This document shows, piece after piece, positions 14,828-18,979 of a DNA stretch of 18,979 bases. The notes under the pieces were generated by a model. That model was given only the letters and a program-made list of their open reading frames with translations. It did not search any database and was not told where the DNA came from. Position 1 is the stretch's first letter, and every line of letters starts with the position of its first letter. This stretch comes from Ruminococcaceae bacterium UBA7101 (GTDB lineage: Bacteria > Bacillota > Clostridia > Oscillospirales > Acutalibacteraceae), in the NCBI GenBank assembly GCA_002493325.1, contig DKYL01000079.1:1-18979 (forward strand), written 5' to 3'. Both the position numbers and the translations under genes were made by a program.

Positions 14828-15346
14828 TTAAAACCTATTATAGCCGACCATTTCATCAACTGTGATTGATTTTGCATGGAGAGGGCTTATTTCCACGTCC
14901 TCGGCTGGATAACCTGTGGGCAGTATGGCTAATGGTTCAAGCTCAGATGGCAGCTCAAGGATTTCTTTAGCCTTTGTCGGATTAAATGCCATAACCCATG
15001 TTGTGCCTAAGCCTGAATCCTGAGCCTGAAGCATCATATGCGTTGTAACAATGCTTCCGTCAATATCAGCAGAATTTTTGCCGTCATAGCCGCGGTTATA
15101 TGCAAGGTCCTTGTTCACACAAACAACAAAGCACAGCGGTGCGTCAAAGGTGTATTTTGTACATTCCTTTAATTGTTCAATAATGCTCTTATCGTCGATA
15201 ACCAATATTCTTTGCGGCTGTTTATTAACCGCTGTCGGTGCAACCCTTGCACTTTCAAGTATCAAATCTATTTTTTCCTGCTCAACAGACCTGCTGTCAA
15301 ATTTTCTGCAGGAAAATCTGTTTTTCGCTAATTCAATAAAGCTCAT
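14828..15346 (-). CDS. Nitroreductase family FMN-dependent oxidoreductase
   Basis: A 172-residue flavoprotein of the nitroreductase fold, expected to bind FMN as a dimer and reduce nitro compounds, quinones or similar substrates with NAD(P)H. Recognisable parts are RFSCRKFDSRSV (10-21), which contacts the FMN phosphate, PTAVNKQPQR (37-46), the DIDGSIVTTHMMLQAQDSGLGTTWV helix region (about 94-118) and the PTGYPAED strand near 142-149. Length is at the short end of the family, with no ferredoxin domain. GGAGG lies seven bases before the ATG. It is a single gene divergent from tex. The physiological substrate cannot be read from the sequence. Confidence 0.9.
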   Translation of the reverse strand: MSFIELAKNRFSCRKFDSRSVEQEKIDLILESARVAPTAVNKQPQRILVIDDKSIIEQLKECTKYTFDAPLCFVVCVNKDLAYNRGYDGKNSADIDGSIVTTHMMLQAQDSGLGTTWVMAFNPTKAKEILELPSELEPLAILPTGYPAEDVEISPLHAKSITVDEMVGYNRF

Positions 15347-15430
15347 AATCCAACCTCCAATATTGATATATTATCAAAAACAGATAAAAAATACAATAAT
15401 AAAAAATAACTTTCATTTTTATCACAAATC

Positions 15431-15439
15431 TGTTAAAAT
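15431..15439 (+). promoter_or_regulatory. Extended -10 promoter of the tex operon
   Basis: TGTTAAAAT (15431-15439) is an extended -10 with a TAAAAT core. The -35 region is poor. A start near 15446 would give a leader of about 22 bases containing AAAGGAAG, the tex ribosome site. Confidence 0.45.
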
Positions 15440-15467
15440 CTATTTAGTAATTTGAAAGGAAGAATTT

Positions 15468-17615
15468 ATGGATATTTATTCACAGCTTTGTCAGGAGTTT
15501 TCATTAAAGCCCTGGCAGATTGAAAATACTGTTAAACTTATTGATGATGGCAATACCATACCATTTATTGCCCGTTACCGTAAAGAAGCGACAGGCTCTC
15601 TTGACGATCAGCTTCTCCGTTCAATCTATGACAGATTGAATTATTTAAGAAATATGACTGAACAGAAGGATAAGATTATTCAGTCCATTACTGAGCAGGG
15701 AATGATGACTGATGAAATTCAGACTGCAATTGATAATGCATCTACATTAACAGAGCTTGATGATATTTACCGTCCGTTCAGACCGAAAAGAAAGACAAGA
15801 GCCTCTGTTGCAAAGGCAAAAGGACTTCAGGGTCTTGCAGATGCAATTTATGCGCAGGAAAAGGGCAGCAAAACACCGCTTGAGTTGGCTGCTGATTATC
15901 TCAACGATGAGGTTGAAACCGTTGAAGATGCCGTTAACGGTGCTAAGGATATTATTGCAGAAATGGTTTCGGATGACCCCGGCGGCAGAAAAATGCTCCG
16001 TTATTCAATCAAGAATAATGGCATGCTTGTTGTTACAGGTGCTGAGGAAGAGCTTGGCGTTTATGAAATGTACAAGGAATACAGTGAGCCTGTAAAAAGC
16101 ATACCCGGTCACAGAATACTTGCAGTTAACAGGGGAGAAAAGGAAGGCTTTTTAAAGGTAGCTGTTGATTATGATAAAATTACCGCTTTAACCATACTGA
16201 ACAATCTGCACATTAAAAAGAATTCGCCCACAACAAATGCTGTTATAGAGGCGATTGAGGATGCCTACACACGCCTTATCTTTCCTTCAATAGAGCGTGA
16301 AATAAGAAATACATTAACTGACAGTGCAAGCACAAGTGCCATTGAGGTTTTCGCTAAAAATACGAGACAGCTTTTAATGCAGCCGCCTGTTAAAAACAAG
16401 GTTACGCTCGGTCTTGACCCGGGCTACAGAACAGGATGTAAGGTTGCCGTTGTTGACGAAACGGGAAAGGTGCTTGATACCTCCGTTATTTATGCTGTTC
16501 CTCCTCACAATAAGGTTGAAGAAGCGAAAAAAATAATTAAGGATTTAGTTAAAAAACATAATGTGCAGATGTTTTCAATAGGCAATGGTACCGCATCACA
16601 CGAAACTGAGGTTTTTGCTGCTGAGGTTATCAAGGAGCTTGACTGCGGTATTACCTATATGGTTGTCAGCGAGGCAGGCGCATCTGTTTATTCCGCATCA
16701 AAGCTTGCTGCAGAGGAATTTCCGGAGTATGATGTTTCCTTAAGGAGTGCAGTTTCCATTGCAAGAAGACTGCAGGACCCGTTGGCTGAGCTTGTTAAGA
16801 TTGACCCTAAAGCAATCGGCGTCGGACAATATCAGCACGATATGCCGCAGAATCAGCTCAGTGAAGCACTTGACGGTGTGGTTGAGGATTGTGTTAACTC
16901 AGTCGGTGTTGACCTTAATACTGCCTCTGCACAGCTCTTAAACAGGGTAGCAGGCATATCCTCAGCCGTTGCAAATAACATTGTAAAATTCAGGCAGGAT
17001 AATGGTGCTTTTACATCCAGACAGCAGCTTAAAAAGGTTTCTAAATTAGGTCCTAAGGCATTTGAGCAGTGCGCGGGCTTCCTTAGAGTCAGTGAAAGCA
17101 AAAATGTTCTTGATAATACAGCCGTTCATCCGGAAAGCTATGAAGCAGCAGCTAAGCTGTTGAAGCTTTGCGGTGTGACGGATGAGGATATAAGGGCAGG
17201 CAGAGTGGATAACATTAAAACTTATGTTGAATCAGTCGGCACATCTGCTCTTGCTGCCGAGCTTGGTATCGGTGAGCCAACACTTATCGACATTTCAAAG
17301 GAAATTGCAAAGCCGGGTCGTGACCCTCGTGACGAACTGCCTGCTCCTATGCTCAGAACAGATGTTATGGGTATGGAGGATTTAACTGTCGGTATGGAGC
17401 TTAAGGGTACAGTAAGAAATGTGATTGATTTTGGTGCTTTTGTAGATATCGGAGTTCATCAGGACGGTCTTGTTCACATATCACAAATTACAAATAAATT
17501 CATCAAGCATCCCGGTGATGTTCTTAAGGTTGGTGATATTGTAACAGTTTGGGTAATCTCTGTTGATGTTGCAAAAAAGCGCATTGGCTTGACTATGAAA
17601 AAGCCGAAGGATTGA
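15468..17615 (+). CDS. tex: Tex family transcription accessory/RNA-binding protein
   Basis: A 715-residue cytoplasmic protein of the Tex/YhgF family, which binds nucleic acids and is linked to transcription. All expected domains appear in order: the helical N-terminal part with the hallmark IPFIARYRKEATGSLDD (31-47), a YqgF/RNase H-like domain opening LGLDPGYRTGCKVAVVD (about 313-330), helix-hairpin-helix units (LNTASAQLLNRVAGISSAVANNIV, about 482-505, and following), and a C-terminal S1 domain (about 641-712, GTVRNVIDFGAFVDIG). Length is normal for the family. AAAGGAAG lies about six bases before the ATG. The metallopeptidase gene starts one base after the stop, so the two are co-transcribed. 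Confidence 0.95.
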   Translation: MDIYSQLCQEFSLKPWQIENTVKLIDDGNTIPFIARYRKEATGSLDDQLLRSIYDRLNYLRNMTEQKDKIIQSITEQGMMTDEIQTAIDNASTLTELDDIYRPFRPKRKTRASVAKAKGLQGLADAIYAQEKGSKTPLELAADYLNDEVETVEDAVNGAKDIIAEMVSDDPGGRKMLRYSIKNNGMLVVTGAEEELGVYEMYKEYSEPVKSIPGHRILAVNRGEKEGFLKVAVDYDKITALTILNNLHIKKNSPTTNAVIEAIEDAYTRLIFPSIEREIRNTLTDSASTSAIEVFAKNTRQLLMQPPVKNKVTLGLDPGYRTGCKVAVVDETGKVLDTSVIYAVPPHNKVEEAKKIIKDLVKKHNVQMFSIGNGTASHETEVFAAEVIKELDCGITYMVVSEAGASVYSASKLAAEEFPEYDVSLRSAVSIARRLQDPLAELVKIDPKAIGVGQYQHDMPQNQLSEALDGVVEDCVNSVGVDLNTASAQLLNRVAGISSAVANNIVKFRQDNGAFTSRQQLKKVSKLGPKAFEQCAGFLRVSESKNVLDNTAVHPESYEAAAKLLKLCGVTDEDIRAGRVDNIKTYVESVGTSALAAELGIGEPTLIDISKEIAKPGRDPRDELPAPMLRTDVMGMEDLTVGMELKGTVRNVIDFGAFVDIGVHQDGLVHISQITNKFIKHPGDVLKVGDIVTVWVISVDVAKKRIGLTMKKPKD

Positions 17616-17616
17616 T

Positions 17617-18126
17617 ATGGAATATAGAGTAATCAAGTCAAATCGGAAAACAATGTCGCTTTCGGTTAATGATGATTTAATTCCCGTTGTTCGTGCTCCT
17701 TATTTTGTATCCAAAAAGCAGATTGATGCTTTTATAAACAGCAATTCCAACTGGATTGAAAATGCTGTTCAAAGAAAAAGAAATGAGCTTGACAGATATC
17801 ATTTATCGGATGAAGAGCTGTGTCATTTAATTGAACAGGCTAAAGCATATATTCCAAGCCGTGTTGATTATTTTTCAGAGCTTATGCAGTTGGAGCCGAC
17901 AGGCATTAAAATTACCAAAGCGAAAAAACGCTTCGGCTCCTGCAGCGGCAGAAACAGCCTTTGCTTTTCCTGCTATTTAATGCTTTATCCGAAATCAGCA
18001 ATTGACTGTGTGGTTGTTCACGAGCTTGCACACATAAAGCATCATAATCACAGCAAGGCATTTTATAATTTAATTGAGCAGTATCTGCCTGACTACAAAG
18101 AACGCATAAAACAACTAAAAGCTTAG
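17617..18126 (+). CDS. YgjP-like zinc metallopeptidase (DUF45)
   Basis: A 169-residue protein of the YgjP/DUF45 family, putative zinc-dependent peptidases or hydrolases of the cytoplasm. The signature is complete: RFGSCS (105-110), the zinc motif HELAH (H135, E136, H139), and a third histidine ligand, H145, in NHSKAFY, followed by PDYKERI. Shorter than the roughly 230-residue members; it lacks part of the usual N-terminal strand region but keeps the catalytic half. AAGGA lies five bases before the ATG, inside the end of tex. The stop is within the terminator at 18117-18145. No natural substrate is known for the family, and a link with Tex is not established. Confidence 0.88.
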   Translation: MEYRVIKSNRKTMSLSVNDDLIPVVRAPYFVSKKQIDAFINSNSNWIENAVQRKRNELDRYHLSDEELCHLIEQAKAYIPSRVDYFSELMQLEPTGIKITKAKKRFGSCSGRNSLCFSCYLMLYPKSAIDCVVVHELAHIKHHNHSKAFYNLIEQYLPDYKERIKQLKA

Positions 18127-18145
18127 GATTATCCTAAGCTTTTTT
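18117..18145. terminator. Bidirectional palindromic terminator holding both convergent stop codons
   Basis: A 12-bp stem, AAAAGCTTAGGA (18117-18128) and TCCTAAGCTTTT (18132-18143), loop TTA, with a T run on both exits. The metallopeptidase stop (18124-18126) is in the left arm and the phosphoesterase stop (18136-18134) in the right arm. Confidence 0.9.
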
Positions 18146-18973
18146 AACGTCAACAACTATTATTTCGGGATGATTGAATAATCTCAGAGGGAACTCGCTG
18201 TTGCCAAGACCTCTGCTGACAATCAGCTTGGGCTTATCACCAAATGTTCCTCTTGCATATTTGGGCAGAATACCCTGACCGGGTGAAAATAGCGGTTTGA
18301 ATATAATCCATTGACCGCCGTGTGCGTGACCTGACAGCTGTAAGTCAAAGTCATATTGTTTATAATTCAGCTCAGGTATACCCTCAAAATTCTCAGGGAA
18401 ATGACTGAGCACTAACTTGAAACCATCGTAATTTTTAAGCTTTTCAAAATAACTGCTCATATCTTTGTAAACAAAGGTTCCGTTTTTTCGTGCTTTGTAA
18501 TCCTTGAAATCTGCCTGATTTTCATCAAGCCCCAATATTCTGCAGTATTTGCAATCTGCCGTATTATTAAGAAGTACATTAAAGCCTATGTCTGAAAGCT
18601 CATTCATCAGCTCATCAAAATTATCAAGCCGTCTTTCATGATTTCCTGTTATATAATAAACAGGGGCAAGCTTTAACAGTTCCTTACCATATTCGAGCAT
18701 TTTGTCTTTATTTTTGCCGTGATCGTTAATATAATCGCCTGTGATGCAGATAATATTAGGCTTAAGCTCTTTGACTTTTTTCAGAACTGCTTTAAAAGGC
18801 TTTGAGTGAAAGTCGCTCAGATGAATGATTCTGAAATTCTTTTTGCACGATTCATTAATGACCGTGTGTGCGGTAATGTCAAGCTTGTTGTTCTGATAAT
18901 AACAAAAGAAGACAAATATTGAGATGAGAAGCAGGAGAAAAACAAGAATTAACAAAATAGTAAAAAAATTCAT
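18134..18973 (-). CDS. Membrane-anchored metallophosphoesterase (YkuE-like)
   Basis: A 279-residue calcineurin-like phosphoesterase with one N-terminal membrane helix (about 4-24) that would anchor the catalytic domain at the outer face of the membrane. The two-metal site is complete: D54 and H56 (LSDFHS), D80 (GDYIND), N111 and H112 (GNHE), H191 (LSHFPE), and H216 and H218 (GHAHGGQW). This layout matches the YkuE/LpxH-like group, thought to act on lipid-linked or cell-envelope phosphoesters, but the substrate is not known. The ATG at 18973 is six bases from the window edge, so its ribosome site is barely visible; length and the helix position suit this start. Confidence 0.9.
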   Translation of the reverse strand: MNFFTILLILVFLLLLISIFVFFCYYQNNKLDITAHTVINESCKKNFRIIHLSDFHSKPFKAVLKKVKELKPNIICITGDYINDHGKNKDKMLEYGKELLKLAPVYYITGNHERRLDNFDELMNELSDIGFNVLLNNTADCKYCRILGLDENQADFKDYKARKNGTFVYKDMSSYFEKLKNYDGFKLVLSHFPENFEGIPELNYKQYDFDLQLSGHAHGGQWIIFKPLFSPGQGILPKYARGTFGDKPKLIVSRGLGNSEFPLRLFNHPEIIVVDVKKA

Positions 18974-18979
18974 AAAATC

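Noticed and set aside
1..18979. CRISPR arrays, tRNA or rRNA genes, insertion sequences with terminal repeats
   Set aside because: No spaced direct-repeat array, tRNA-like cloverleaf, rRNA segment or DDE transposase was seen; the only mobile unit recognised is the serine-recombinase element.

Overview
The window looks like a low-GC Gram-positive gut anaerobe of class Clostridia, probably Oscillospiraceae/Ruminococcaceae. The signs are AT-rich DNA, GGAGG-type ribosome binding sites, strong T-tailed hairpin terminators, a Tn4451-like mobilizable cassette, an ECF-type vitamin transporter S component and a TatD-linked radical SAM protein. The taxonomic call is inference from gene families, not a search. 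Coordinates of short sites were read by eye and may be off by a base near homopolymers.

Positions 1 to about 3.8-4.0 kb are the right-hand part of an integrative mobilizable element. It carries a MobC-like ribbon-helix-helix accessory protein, a MOBP-type relaxase with an intact HxDxxHxHxH metal motif, a TnpW-like small protein, and a large serine recombinase of the TnpX type with its own promoter embedded in a nested inverted repeat. The left end lies outside the window. The right end should lie in the 263-bp non-coding stretch 3767-4029, which is rich in dyads.

From 4030 to 7760 there are three leftward genes: a two-helix membrane protein of unknown function, a GH127 beta-L-arabinofuranosidase with its zinc-cysteine catalytic set, and an overlapping MATE exporter. 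A 12-bp hairpin lies just ahead of the GH127 ribosome binding site.

From 7788 to 11170 is a vitamin B6 salvage locus. A MocR/PdxR-type regulator is divergent from pdxK-like pyridoxal kinase, a PdxU-like ECF S component and a TatD-linked radical SAM protein, which are packed with 4-nt overlap or 1-nt spacing and end at a strong terminator. The regulator has alanine where the PLP-binding lysine of this fold should be. The two divergent promoters share one palindromic -10 region.

From 11215 to 14566 there is a rightward MFS transporter facing a leftward pair, an NTP_transf_5 nucleotidyltransferase-like protein followed by a VanZ-family membrane protein. Both directions end in one shared hairpin. 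A structured non-coding stretch (14567-14827) separates these from a small nitroreductase.

From 14828 to the end are housekeeping-type genes: nitroreductase (leftward), divergent Tex RNA-binding protein with a YgjP-like metallopeptidase one base behind it, and a leftward membrane-anchored metallophosphoesterase. The last two genes converge on one palindromic terminator that contains both of their stop codons.
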